This document shows, piece after piece, positions 20,244-29,047 of a DNA stretch of 64,000 nt. The stretch's first letter is position 1. Each line of letters begins with the position of its first letter. The DNA is from Halobaculum rubrum (GTDB lineage Archaea; Halobacteriota; Halobacteria; Halobacteriales; Haloferacaceae), in assembly GCF_019880225.1 (NCBI RefSeq), contig NZ_CP082284.1, positions 2,542,001 through 2,606,000 on the forward strand, written 5' to 3'. A program made the translations under genes and the position numbers. Below the pieces are notes generated by a model, which saw only the letters and a program-made list of their open reading frames with translations, had not been told where the DNA came from and did not search any database.

Positions 20244-20302
20244 ACTGGGCAGTACGTCACCGATCGTGAAAAAACGGGCCGGCAGTTCGACCGGCCGGTA
20301 GC

Positions 20303-20533
20303 TCAGCCTCCGAAGCGGTTCCTGCCGACCGTGGCGGCGGCCTCGAGCGTCGCGGACGAGTCCGCGTCCCCCTCGGCCTCGTGAACGACCCAGTCGACGC
20401 CGTGTGCACGGGCGGCGTCCGCGAACTCGACCCCGGGGATTTCGGCGTCGCCGACGCGACCGATCACGGTCTCGATCGGGTCATCGACCTCGCGGAGGCT
20501 GTACAGCTGGAACGCGAACCGAGGCTCGGTCAC
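20303..20533 (-). pseudogene. Sugar phosphate isomerase/epimerase, internally deleted
   Basis: 76-residue frame beginning FAFQLYSLREVDDP, the usual N-terminus of haloarchaeal xylose-isomerase-like TIM-barrel proteins (about 250 residues). At residue 40 or so it jumps directly to AARAHGVDWVVHEAEGDADS, which looks like the extreme C-terminus (last helix, Glu-rich). So about 170 residues are missing with the frame kept. Its GTG start overlaps the TGA of the upstream acetamidase (GTGA), so it is likely still translated. It cannot be an active barrel. Confidence 0.7.
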
Positions 20534-21558
20534 GATCCGGCCTCCGAGCCGTCGGCAGCGGGGGCCAGCACCGACTCCGGGAGATACGCCGAGACGGTCC
20601 AGTTCGGCGCGTCGACGACCTCGTTGATCTTCAGGTCGACCGCGGCCGAGCACAGCACGTACGCGTCCGGCCGGGAGAACCCCCGGTGTTCGTTGAGGTG
20701 TGCGATCATGTCGCTGACCGCCGACTTCGTCGCGTCCATGAGGTCCGGCGCGATGCCGGTCGTCGCGTACATCCGCTCGTCGCGCCCGCCGGGCGTGAAC
20801 GGGCCGTCCGTCTCGAACTGCGGTCCGGCGACGGGGTAGTCGTCGACGAGATCGAACCGAGCGGTCACGGCCATAGGGGCCTCGATGCCCGTGAGACACA
20901 CCTCGCCGTCGCCCTGCGCGGCGTGGCAGTCGCCGATCGAAAACAGCGCACCCGCCGCCTCGACCGGGAGGTACAGCCTGGATCCGGCCGTCAAGTGCTT
21001 CACGTCCATGTTCCCGCCGACGCGCCGCGGCGGCATGGTCGAGTGAGGGCCGTCGTCTCCGGGGGCGACGCCGAGGTTCCCGGGGAACGGCGCCAGCGGC
21101 ACCGCCACCTCCGGGGCGTCGTCGGCGGCGAACGTCGCGACCGGCGTCCCGTTCCGCCGGGCGTCCAGATCCCACTCGCGGACGTGCGGGTCGCGGAACT
21201 CCTCGGGGAGCAGGCCGCCCTCCCGTTCCCCCGGCGGGATCGCGGTGACGCCCCGGCCGCGGTGCTCGAACGCGAGGAGGTCGACGGCGAGGGTGTCCCC
21301 CGGCTCGGCGCCCGCGACGGCGACCGGTCCCGTGAGGGCGTGTCCCTCGGTGTCGACGGCGAGCAGTTTCTCGACGCTCGCGGGCGGGTCGAGCTGGCCG
21401 TCGTAGGCGTCGCGACAGTCGAAGCGGACGACGCTCCCCGGCTCGACGGTGAGTGCGGGCTCGATCGAGGCGTCCCAGCGGTAGTGGACGGCGTCGTCGG
21501 CGGACAGTTCGTAGTCGGGACCCGGGGCGTCGGGGACGGCGAAGCGGCGCTGTGTCAT
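20530..21558 (-). CDS. Acetamidase/formamidase family protein
   Basis: 342 residues, FmdA_AmdA fold, shorter than the 1486-2790 homologue and without its zinc ribbon. Family motifs: HYRWDASIEPALTVEPGSVV, VAGAEPGDTLAVDLL, the active-site GDCHAAQGDGEVCLTGIE, GPQFETDGP. Substrate unknown; formamide, acetamide or similar. Its last bases overlap the start of the truncated isomerase. Confidence 0.9.
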   Translation of the reverse strand: MTQRRFAVPDAPGPDYELSADDAVHYRWDASIEPALTVEPGSVVRFDCRDAYDGQLDPPASVEKLLAVDTEGHALTGPVAVAGAEPGDTLAVDLLAFEHRGRGVTAIPPGEREGGLLPEEFRDPHVREWDLDARRNGTPVATFAADDAPEVAVPLAPFPGNLGVAPGDDGPHSTMPPRRVGGNMDVKHLTAGSRLYLPVEAAGALFSIGDCHAAQGDGEVCLTGIEAPMAVTARFDLVDDYPVAGPQFETDGPFTPGGRDERMYATTGIAPDLMDATKSAVSDMIAHLNEHRGFSRPDAYVLCSAAVDLKINEVVDAPNWTVSAYLPESVLAPAADGSEAGS

Positions 21559-21649
21559 GTGGGACCGTGACGTTCCCGACAGTATAAGTCATGCAGCCCG
21601 GACGGATTCGAGTCGAAACCTTCAGACTCGCCGCCGGCAGACTCCGGGT

Positions 21650-22585
21650 GTGACACGGTATCGGACGTTCGGACTGTTCGTCTTCCTCGCGGCAGTGTGG
21701 GGCTCGGCGTTCATGGCGATCAAGGCCGGCCTGGAGTTCTTTCCCCCGGTGCTGTTCGCGGCGGTCCGCTACGACATCGCGGGCGTCGTGATGCTCGCGT
21801 ACGCGGTGTACACGACGGACGACCCCGTGCCTCGCGGACGGGCACAGTGGACCGACGTCGCCATCGGCGCGGTGCTGCTCATCGCGGCGTACCACGCGCT
21901 GTTGTTCGTCGGGCAGACGGACCCGACCGTGACGAGCGCGGCCGCCGCGGTCGTCGTGAGCTTGAGTCCGGTTCTCACCACCGGGTTCGCCCGAGCGTTC
22001 CTCCCGAGCGAGCGGCTGACGGCGCTGGGGGTCGTCGGCATGGTCCTCGGGCTGGTCGGCGTCGCGGTGCTCTCGGAACTCGACCCCTCGAACCTCCTCG
22101 CCGGTAGTACGGTCGCGAAGCTGCTCATCTTCGGCGCGGCTGCGGCGTTCGCGCTCGGCAGCGTCCTCTCGCGCCGCGTCGACTCCGATCTCCCGATCGC
22201 GACCATGGAGGCGTGGGCCATGCTCGGCGGCGCGGTGATCATGCACTGCGTCTCGCTCGGGATGGGCGAGTCGGTCGGGAGCGTCGTCCTCACCGGGGAG
22301 GCGATCGCCGCGCTCGCGTACCTCTCGCTGGCCGCCAGCGCGGTCGGCTTCCTCGTCTACTTCGAACTGCTGGAGCGCCTCGGTCCGATCGAGATCAACC
22401 TCGTGAGCTACGTCGCGCCGGTCTTCGCGGCGCTGTCGGGGTGGATGTTCTTAACGGAAGTGCCGACGGCTGCGACGGGCGGCGGGTTCGTCCTCATCTT
22501 CGCCGGGTTCGTCCTGCTCAAGCGTCGCGCGATCCGCGCGGAGATCGCCGCGCTGACCGAGACGGACGGGGGGACCGCCGACTGA
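21650..22585 (+). CDS. DMT-family (EamA) transporter
   Basis: 311 residues, ten hydrophobic helices in two EamA repeats; first begins FGLFVFLAAVWGSAFMAIK, the second FGAAAAFALGSVLSRR. These exporters or importers carry amino acids or metabolites across the cytoplasmic membrane. GTG 21650 is the natural start: the extra N-terminal residues from ATG 21557 are charged and would overlap the upstream promoter. Divergent from the acetamidase, 91 bases apart. Confidence 0.9.
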   Translation: MTRYRTFGLFVFLAAVWGSAFMAIKAGLEFFPPVLFAAVRYDIAGVVMLAYAVYTTDDPVPRGRAQWTDVAIGAVLLIAAYHALLFVGQTDPTVTSAAAAVVVSLSPVLTTGFARAFLPSERLTALGVVGMVLGLVGVAVLSELDPSNLLAGSTVAKLLIFGAAAAFALGSVLSRRVDSDLPIATMEAWAMLGGAVIMHCVSLGMGESVGSVVLTGEAIAALAYLSLAASAVGFLVYFELLERLGPIEINLVSYVAPVFAALSGWMFLTEVPTAATGGGFVLIFAGFVLLKRRAIRAEIAALTETDGGTAD

Positions 22586-22678
22586 TCGACAGCGAACCGA
22601 GGCCCGGAGACTGATCGGTACCGATCCCGTCGCCGCCTCCCGCGGAGTTATTGATGCCGACGGAGACCTCCAGATACA

Positions 22679-23770
22679 ATGGATACACGACTCGCCGAGT
22701 ACGTCGACGACTTCACCCGGCGCGACTGGCAGACGCTCGACCCCGGCGCGGTCGAGGACCCGGTTCGTCTGGCGCTCGTCGGCGCCGGGTGGTTCACGAA
22801 GGAGTGGGCGCTCCCCGGCATCGAGCGCTCGGCGTTCACCGAGGCGACCGTCGTCACCGACGTCGACGCCGACGCCGTCGACGCTGTCGCGTCCGCACAC
22901 GACCTGACCGGTGTTACGCCGGAGGCGTTCCGCGCCGGTGAGGTCGCGGACCAGTACGACGCGGTGTACGTCGCGACGCCGAACGCGACACACTTGGAGT
23001 ACGTGAGGGCCGCGGCCGAACAGGGGAAGGCGGTGCTGTGCGAGAAGCCGATGGAGGCGTCCGCCGACCGCGCCGAGCGGCTCGTCGAGGTCTGTGAGGA
23101 CGCGGGCGTCCCGCTGATGGTCGGCTACCGGATGCAGACGGACCCCGTTGTCCGGCGACTGAGGGATCTCGTCGATGCGGGTTACATCGGCGACCCGGTC
23201 CACGTGCACGCGACGATGTCGCAGACGATGCTCGGCGAGCTCACCGGCGACCCCGACCAGTGGCGCCTCGATCCGGATCTCTCGGGCGGGTGCGCGCTGA
23301 TGGACATCGGGATCTACCCGCTCAACACGACGCGGTTCGTCCTCGACGCCGACCCGGTCGCCGTCTCCGGCCACACCCGCACGGAGCACGAGGCGTTCGC
23401 GGGCGTCGACGAGCACGCGGACTTCCGGCTGGAGTTCCCCGACGACGTCACGGCGATGTGCACCGTCAGCCAGAACGCGGCCCACGCCAGTCGACTCGAG
23501 ATCACCGGCACGGAGGGACGAGTGGTCCTCGATCCCGCGTTCTACGAGCGCGAGGAGCGCGAACTGGCGGTCGAGCGCGGCGACCTCCGGATGGACGTCG
23601 AGGTCGACCCGGTTCACCAACTGGAAGCGGAGTTCGCCTACTTCGGCCACCACGTGCTGACGGACACTCGGTTCCACCCGGACGGTCGACACGCGCTGGT
23701 GGATTCTCGGACGGTGGAGGCGCTCTACGAGTCAGCAGCGGTCGGCACCCGGATCGAACTCGACGAGTGA
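22679..23770 (+). CDS. Gfo/Idh/MocA oxidoreductase, D-xylose dehydrogenase-like
   Basis: 363 residues. NAD(P)-binding LALVGAGWFTKEWALPGIE, the EKP catalytic motif in GKAVLCEKPMEAS, then a C-terminal alpha/beta domain with DIGIYPLNTTRFVL. The N-terminal VDDFTRRDWQTL resembles the haloarchaeal D-xylose 1-dehydrogenase/Gfo6 group, so xylose or glucose oxidation is the best guess, but paralogues with other sugars are common. Next to it are a transporter and a CBS protein; no other pentose genes are in this window. Confidence 0.88.
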   Translation: MDTRLAEYVDDFTRRDWQTLDPGAVEDPVRLALVGAGWFTKEWALPGIERSAFTEATVVTDVDADAVDAVASAHDLTGVTPEAFRAGEVADQYDAVYVATPNATHLEYVRAAAEQGKAVLCEKPMEASADRAERLVEVCEDAGVPLMVGYRMQTDPVVRRLRDLVDAGYIGDPVHVHATMSQTMLGELTGDPDQWRLDPDLSGGCALMDIGIYPLNTTRFVLDADPVAVSGHTRTEHEAFAGVDEHADFRLEFPDDVTAMCTVSQNAAHASRLEITGTEGRVVLDPAFYEREERELAVERGDLRMDVEVDPVHQLEAEFAYFGHHVLTDTRFHPDGRHALVDSRTVEALYESAAVGTRIELDE

Positions 23771-23783
23771 CCGTCGCGAGCGG

Positions 23784-24221
23784 TCACCGTCGGTCCCGGT
23801 CCGACTCCCACTCGCTCGCGCTCGCGTCGAGTCGGTGTGCCTCCCGCACGAAATCGCTGTAGTGGGCGACGATGTCGCCGTGGGTCACGATCCCCTCGAG
23901 TTCGGCGTCCTCGACCACGGGGAGCTTCTTGATCTCGCCGTCGTTCATCCGTTTGACCGCCGACCTGATCGTCGCGTCGGGGGCGATCGTTTCCAACGGG
24001 TGGCTCGCGGCTTTGTCGACCGGGATGTCGTCGAGCGCTCGCCCGGTGACCACGCCGACACGGACGATATCCGTCTCCGTGAGGATCGCCAGCGGCGTTC
24101 CGTCCTTGGTGATCAGCACGCTCCCGATCTCGGTGTCGAGCATCCGCTCGGCGGCGTCTCGTACGGTCACGCCGGCGTCGCACGTGACGACCTCCCGTGT
24201 CATGAGGTCTCGAACGAGCAT
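23784..24221 (-). CDS. Two-CBS-domain protein
   Basis: 145 residues with a Bateman pair: MLVRDLMTREVVTCDAGV to LTETDIVRVGVV, and PLETIAPDATIRSAVKRMND to GIVTHGDIVAHYSDF. Second CBS-only protein in the window (other at 17673). ATG 24221 begins the first CBS. Convergent with the dehydrogenase gene, 13 bases apart. Confidence 0.92.
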   Translation of the reverse strand: MLVRDLMTREVVTCDAGVTVRDAAERMLDTEIGSVLITKDGTPLAILTETDIVRVGVVTGRALDDIPVDKAASHPLETIAPDATIRSAVKRMNDGEIKKLPVVEDAELEGIVTHGDIVAHYSDFVREAHRLDASASEWESDRDRR

Positions 24222-24293
24222 ACTGTGGCGTCGAGACGGAGACATTCAGGTGTGTCGCTCGCGGTATCCGTGTCCGGCCCCCTCCGACCGCGT

Positions 24294-24616
24294 TCACGCT
24301 ATGTTCCCCCCGTCGACGACGAATGGATGACCCGTGACGAACCGCGGCCCCCCGAGCACAGCCAGACGGCCGCGCTGGCGACTTCCTCGGAGCGCCACAT
24401 CCGTCGCAGTGGCTTCGCCTGCACGATCTGGCCGATCCCTTCCTCGCCCATCTCCTCGCTCGCGCGGTCGATCACCTCGGTGTCGATGACACCCGGACAG
24501 ACCGCGTTCACCCGGACGCCCGCGGGCCCGTACTCCGCGGTGGCGACGCGCGTGAGCCCGACGACGCCGTCGGTGACTCCCAACGCCTGCTGCGTGGCGC
24601 CACCGATGGACAGCTG
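24294..24616 (-). pseudogene. Short-chain dehydrogenase remnant (5'-truncated, frameshifted)
   Basis: The frame reads GVVGLTRVATAEYGPAGVRV and NAVCPGVIDTEVIDRA, the C-terminal third of an SDR, but the NAD-binding half with the YxxxK is missing and there is no start. Near 24347 the frame is broken: AVWLCS continues out of frame, and a shifted frame reads FVTGHPFVVDGG, the expected SDR end, to a TGA at 24294. Either a deletion event or decay after the P-type ATPase operon expanded. Confidence 0.8.
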
Positions 24617-24617
24617 A

Positions 24618-25298
24618 CTACGATCCGCCGACCCTCGGCCGAACGGTCAGCACCGCGACCGAGAGGACGTACGCGACCGTGGCGAGGAGGTACGTGCCGC
24701 CGGCGGCGGCCGGTGTCGTCCCGAAACCGAGCCCGACGCCCCCGAGCGTGCTCCCGACGGCTGCGACGAGGGGCAGCGCGCAACTGGCGCACGACCCGAG
24801 CGCGATCAGGCCGGCGACGCCGGCGGAGGACCCGTATTCGGCGACGTCACGGACGGCCAACGAGACGAGATACGCCAGCGCCCCGTAGCCGATGACTCGG
24901 TAAGGGAACAGGAACAGCGAGACGAGCGGGCCGTCGTAGCGCACCATCGGCCCCCACCACGGCGGGAGCAGCACCACGTCGAGCCCGGTCGCTACGCCGG
25001 ACGAGAGCCCGACTGCACCGGTGACCCATCCGAGGATGATAGCGTAGGCGGCGCCCACGAGGCCGGCGAGTGCGAGGACACCGCGACCCGATTCCGGACG
25101 GCCGGCGTGACGAACGCCGACAGCCGCGGCGGTGATCCAGACGAGCGGGATCGCGAGCGTCCGCGGCGCCGCGAGCCCGGCGTCGGTCGCCGCGAGGTAC
25201 GCCAGCGCGAGCGCGGACTGCGCCCCGAGCGCGAGCACCGCGGTTCTGCCGTACTCGGTCGGCGAGTCGACCGAAAACCGCGTGACGAGGGGGTTCAT
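24618..25298 (-). CDS. Haloarchaeal membrane protein beside the copper ATPase
   Basis: 226 residues, about seven hydrophobic helices, with a GSCASCALPLVAAV segment (CASC) in the fifth or sixth helix, suggestive of metal or thiol chemistry in the membrane. Starts 4 bases inside the end of the P-type ATPase gene (overlap), so it is its translational partner. No known function; a role in copper delivery to the oxidase is inferred from position only. Confidence 0.75.
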   Translation of the reverse strand: MNPLVTRFSVDSPTEYGRTAVLALGAQSALALAYLAATDAGLAAPRTLAIPLVWITAAAVGVRHAGRPESGRGVLALAGLVGAAYAIILGWVTGAVGLSSGVATGLDVVLLPPWWGPMVRYDGPLVSLFLFPYRVIGYGALAYLVSLAVRDVAEYGSSAGVAGLIALGSCASCALPLVAAVGSTLGGVGLGFGTTPAAAGGTYLLATVAYVLSVAVLTVRPRVGGS

Positions 25299-27967
25299 GT
25301 TGGCTCGTCCTCCTCGTTTTCCTCACCGTTCACGGTAGCGCCGGGAGGTCCGGTCGGCCCGCCGTCCGCGACAGTCGGCCGGCGCCCGTCGCGCGTATCG
25401 GCGGAGTTCGGATCCGGCGTCACCGACGACGTCTCCCCGCTACCGTCACCGCCACCGTCGATCGACTCCTCGTCGGTGTCCGGGTCCGGACCGAGCGAGC
25501 GCGCGGAGTTGCCGACGACGAGGAGGCTGGAGGCGGCCATGGCCACCGCCGCCAACAGCGGCGTCACGACGCCGAGCACCGCCGCGGGGACGGCGATGGC
25601 GTTGTAGAGGAACGCCCACACGAGGTTCTCGCGGACGCGCCGCCGCGTCGCCGCGAGGGTGTCGAACGCGCGGTCGACCGACCGGAGATCGCGGCCCACG
25701 AGCACCGCGTCGGCCGCGTCGGCCGCCAACTCCGTCCCCGACGCGACCGCGATGCCGAGGTCCGCGGCCGCCAGCGCGGGCGCGTCGTTGCTCCCGTCGC
25801 CGACCATCGCGACCGTCCCCGATTCGCGGAGTCGACGAACCGTCTCCGTCTTGGCTTCCGGCGGGAGCCCGGCGTACACCTCGTCGACGCCGTCGGCGTC
25901 GCGGAGGCGGTCGGCGGCCGGCCCCTCGTCGCCGGTGAGCACGACGACACGTCGGTCATCGCTGAGCGCCGCGACGGCCGCACGCCACCCCGGACGCGGG
26001 TCGTCGACCGCGACGAGCACGCCGCGGACGGCGTCGTCCCAGCCGACGTAGGCGGCGAGGTGACCGCCGGCCTCCGCGGCGTCGTATCGGTCCCGCAGTT
26101 CGCTCGGCACGTGGATGTCGTCCTCGTCGAAGAGGGACTCGCCGCCGACGGTGACACGCGGGCCGCCGTCGACGTGACCGGAGACGCCGCGACCCGGGTG
26201 CGTCTCGAAGCCCTCGACGGTCGAATCCGGGCCGAACACGCTCTCGCCGTCCCGTCCACCGGACGCGTCCGACTCGGCCGCCGCATCGACGACCGCGGCG
26301 GCGACGGGATGATCGGAGCGCGCCTCGACGGCCGCGGCGCGGCCGAGCAGTTCGGCGCGGTCCGTCCCGTCGGCGGGGATCGCCTCCCGAAGCGCCATCT
26401 CGCCGGTCGTCAGGGTCCCCGTCTTGTCGAGCGCGACCACGTCCACCTCGTCGGCGGTCTCGACCGCGCTCCCGTCGGTCAACACGACTCCGTCCGCGAG
26501 CAGCGAGCGCGTCCCGGCTGCGATCGCCAGCGGCGTCGCCAGTCCCAGCGCACACGGACACGAGACCACGAGCACCGCGAGGCCGGTGAGCAGCGCCTCC
26601 GTCGGCGGCGCGCCGAGCGCCAAGTGGACGAGGAACGCGAGCGTCCCGAGGACGAGGACCACCGGGACGAAGATCGTCGCCAGCGCGTCGGCCAACTGCT
26701 GTGGCGCGCCCTCGCCGCGGACGTCCCACAGCAGCGAGACCACGCGATCGAGCGTGCGCTCCGTGCCGTCGTCCGCCTCGACGACGAACCGGCCGTCGGA
26801 GACGACGGTCCCGCCACGGACGGTCGCGCCCGGTCCCCGGCGGACGGGAAGCGACTCGCCGGTGACGAGCGACTCGTCGACGGCGGCGGTTCCCTCGCGG
26901 ATCGTCCCGTCGACGGGGACCCGCTCGCCGGATCGCACGACTATCCGGTCGCCGCCCTCGACCGCCTCGACCGGCACGGTCTCCGTGCCGTCGGCGGTGG
27001 CGAGGCGTGCCTCGGCGACGCGGTCGCGCGTGAGGTCGGTCAGTGTCCCGACGGCGCGGCGCTTGACGCGCTCCTCGTAGTACGTGCCGACGGTAACCGC
27101 CATGATCACGACGACCGTCACGTCGAAGTACACCTCGACGCGCCCGAGCAGGATCGCGAGCGTGCTGTAGAGGTAGGCGGTCGTCGCGGCGAGCGCGACG
27201 AGGAGGTCCATGTTCGGTTGACGGGTACGGACCGCGACGTACGCGCCGCGCAGCAGCGGCGCGCCGGTGTATCCGAGCACGATCGTCGCCGATACCCAGA
27301 CGTTCGCGAGGAGGAAGCTCCCGGCGCGGCCGCGGAGACCGAACAACAGCGCCTCCGTCGGCAGCCCGAAGTACGTCGGATACAGGAAGAGGACGTACCA
27401 CAGCATCGCCATCATGCCGAAGAACCCGCCGACGAGTAACCGCCCGATCGTTTCGTCGTCGTCGCCGACGCCGTCCGCGTCGGTGGTGGGTGCCGCCGTG
27501 TAGCCCACGCCCGCGACGGCGTCGGCGACGGCGCCCGGGTCGGTGCGCTCGGAGTCGTAGTGGACCCGCATCGCGTCCGCCGGGAAGTTCGCGTCCGCGG
27601 CTGCGACGCCGTCCACGCCGCCGGCACGTCCCTCGAGGAACGCCTCGCAACTCGCGCAGTGCATGCCGTCGACCCGGAGATACGCCGTCTCGGCGTCGTC
27701 CGGGACAGTCGCGTCGGCGCTCCCGGGCGCACTCTCGTCCGTCCCGCGAACCGCGTCCCGGGCGTCGTCTGCGTCCACGCCGGCGGGGTCCTCGAGCGTC
27801 CGCGCGACTTCGAGACAGCCCCGGCAGCAGAAGCTGCCATCCACACCGGCGTCAGTTACGGGCGGGTTCGGGAGTGACAGTCCGCACAGTGTGCAAGCGT
27901 CGGGTTCCCCGGAGTCGTCGCTGCCGACGCTGCTAGCGTCGCTGCGAGCGTCGGCGGCGTCGCTCAC
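25295..27967 (-). CDS. CopA/CcoI-like heavy-metal P-type ATPase
   Basis: 890 residues, P1B-type ATPase. Order: an N-terminal cysteine cluster (CTLC 25-28, FCCRGC 46-51) like the CcoI/FixI metal-binding domain; an HMA domain with GMHCASC (Cys104, Cys107); eight membrane helices; actuator ESLVTGESLP; intramembrane SCPCALGLATP; phosphorylation DKTGTLTT; hinge MVGDGSNDAPAL. The Cys cluster, as in CcoI, argues for export of Cu+ to a haem-copper oxidase rather than detoxification. GTG 27967 is used: it overlaps the TauE/SafE-like stop (GTGA). An unusually long frame upstream is antisense-free but not homologous. Confidence 0.9.
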   Translation of the reverse strand: MSDAADARSDASSVGSDDSGEPDACTLCGLSLPNPPVTDAGVDGSFCCRGCLEVARTLEDPAGVDADDARDAVRGTDESAPGSADATVPDDAETAYLRVDGMHCASCEAFLEGRAGGVDGVAAADANFPADAMRVHYDSERTDPGAVADAVAGVGYTAAPTTDADGVGDDDETIGRLLVGGFFGMMAMLWYVLFLYPTYFGLPTEALLFGLRGRAGSFLLANVWVSATIVLGYTGAPLLRGAYVAVRTRQPNMDLLVALAATTAYLYSTLAILLGRVEVYFDVTVVVIMAVTVGTYYEERVKRRAVGTLTDLTRDRVAEARLATADGTETVPVEAVEGGDRIVVRSGERVPVDGTIREGTAAVDESLVTGESLPVRRGPGATVRGGTVVSDGRFVVEADDGTERTLDRVVSLLWDVRGEGAPQQLADALATIFVPVVLVLGTLAFLVHLALGAPPTEALLTGLAVLVVSCPCALGLATPLAIAAGTRSLLADGVVLTDGSAVETADEVDVVALDKTGTLTTGEMALREAIPADGTDRAELLGRAAAVEARSDHPVAAAVVDAAAESDASGGRDGESVFGPDSTVEGFETHPGRGVSGHVDGGPRVTVGGESLFDEDDIHVPSELRDRYDAAEAGGHLAAYVGWDDAVRGVLVAVDDPRPGWRAAVAALSDDRRVVVLTGDEGPAADRLRDADGVDEVYAGLPPEAKTETVRRLRESGTVAMVGDGSNDAPALAAADLGIAVASGTELAADAADAVLVGRDLRSVDRAFDTLAATRRRVRENLVWAFLYNAIAVPAAVLGVVTPLLAAVAMAASSLLVVGNSARSLGPDPDTDEESIDGGGDGSGETSSVTPDPNSADTRDGRRPTVADGGPTGPPGATVNGEENEEDEPT

Positions 27968-28737
27968 GGGGACGGCACCTCGGCGTAGTGCGGGAGGTGG
28001 ACCATCGGAACGGGTACACCGAGCAATCCGAGACCGTGCAGCAGGGGGAGCAACCCGAGCAGTAGGAACGCACCCCCGAGCACGCGGTGGACGCGGCCGC
28101 GAACCGACGGCGGGACGGCGCTGAGAACCGTGGCGTACCCCACCATCGCGGGGGCGGTGCCGACGCCGAGGGCGCCGAGCGCGAGCGCGCCCACCGTCGG
28201 CGACCCTCGCGCGAACGCATAGAGGTACGCGGGGTACAGCAGCGGGCACGGAAGGAGCGCGTGCAGAGACCCGAGGATCGCGATCTTGGGACCGTCGGCC
28301 CACTCCTCGGCACGGCTGCCGGCTACCCGTGCGATCCGTCCGAAGGCAGTCGAGACCCCGGGGATCGGAATCCGGCCGGGGTCCAACGGTCGGCCGCGAA
28401 CGTAGCCGATCCCGACGACGATGACGACGAGTCCGGCGGCGACGCCGGCGACGCCGCGAACCAGATCGGCACCGGCGAACAGGCTCCCGCCGGCGATCGC
28501 GGCGCCGCCGAGCGCGCCGAGAACGGCGCCCACGAGCGCGTACGTCCCGACGCGACCGAGGGTGAGCAGCCCCTGCTGGCGAACGTCGTGCAACGTCACC
28601 CGTCCGGACTCGCCGCCGGCGTCTCCGGCGTACGAGGTGACGAGCGGCCCGCACATCCCCAGGCAGTGGGCGCCGCCCAACAGGCCGACGAGAAAGAACG
28701 CCCCGAGTTCGACCGCGCCCCCGAGCACAGCGGTCAT
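27964..28737 (-). CDS. TauE/SafE-family (UreH-like) membrane protein
   Basis: 257 residues, about six hydrophobic helices. The first helix carries GGAHCLGMCGP, the conserved HCxGMCGP motif of the sulfite-exporter-like/CcoH-associated family, with two cysteines and a histidine able to hold copper. A second polar helix motif is LHALLPCPLLYP. The family is commonly beside CcoI-type ATPases in oxidase assembly loci. Sits between the small membrane protein (9 bases away) and the ATPase (overlap). Confidence 0.85.
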   Translation of the reverse strand: MTAVLGGAVELGAFFLVGLLGGAHCLGMCGPLVTSYAGDAGGESGRVTLHDVRQQGLLTLGRVGTYALVGAVLGALGGAAIAGGSLFAGADLVRGVAGVAAGLVVIVVGIGYVRGRPLDPGRIPIPGVSTAFGRIARVAGSRAEEWADGPKIAILGSLHALLPCPLLYPAYLYAFARGSPTVGALALGALGVGTAPAMVGYATVLSAVPPSVRGRVHRVLGGAFLLLGLLPLLHGLGLLGVPVPMVHLPHYAEVPSP

Positions 28738-28746
28738 CTCATCGTC

Positions 28747-28941
28747 TCACCGAGGGTCGGCGTCCGCGCGTTCGACTGCGCCCTCGTGTGGACCGAAAAC
28801 TGTGTACAGTGTCCATGCGACGAGGAGAACGCACACGGACGACGCGAGCGCGACGTACAGCCCGCCGTGCACGAGCATCGCGTACGCCCAGACGGGAGCG
28901 AGCGCGATCAGCGAGATCGCGACCAGCGTTCGTGGAGTCAT
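28747..28941 (-). CDS. Small membrane protein, first gene of copper/oxidase-assembly operon
   Basis: 64 residues with two hydrophobic helices (LVAISLIALAPVWAYAM and YVALASSVCVLLVAWTLY) and an acidic tail. Leads the leftward operon; TATA-like AATATATTT at 28966-28974 on its strand. Resembles tiny oxidase accessory subunits, unproven. Confidence 0.65.
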   Translation of the reverse strand: MTPRTLVAISLIALAPVWAYAMLVHGGLYVALASSVCVLLVAWTLYTVFGPHEGAVERADADPR

Positions 28942-28952
28942 ATCCGTATACG

Positions 28953-29041
28953 CCGGTACGCTATCGGAAATATATTCGGGCTAGCCGATTCCCAGCGGCT
29001 GGGAAGTAGTTGGCTTTATTAATGACCGGTAGCCTTACCGG
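28953..29041. promoter_or_regulatory. Divergent cba/copper promoter region with three inverted repeats
   Basis: Leftward TATA AATATATTT (minus strand, about 28966-28974); rightward TATA CTTTATTAAT (29014-29023). Between each TATA and its gene stands a related inverted repeat: CCGGTA-CGC-TATCGG (28953-28967, left) and CCGGTA-GCCT-TACCGG (29026-29041, right). In the middle is a perfect 17-base palindrome TTCCCAG-CGG-CTGGGAA (28989-29005). The first two sit where a repressor would block start, the third where an activator would stand for both promoters. The binding proteins are not identified. Confidence 0.6.
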
Positions 29042-29047
29042 CTCGTT

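Noticed and set aside
25956-27650. Long Arg-rich frames on both strands over the P-type ATPase
   Set aside because: Composition is that of out-of-frame GC-rich DNA (Arg, Ala, Pro, Gly runs); the ATPase frame has all family motifs.
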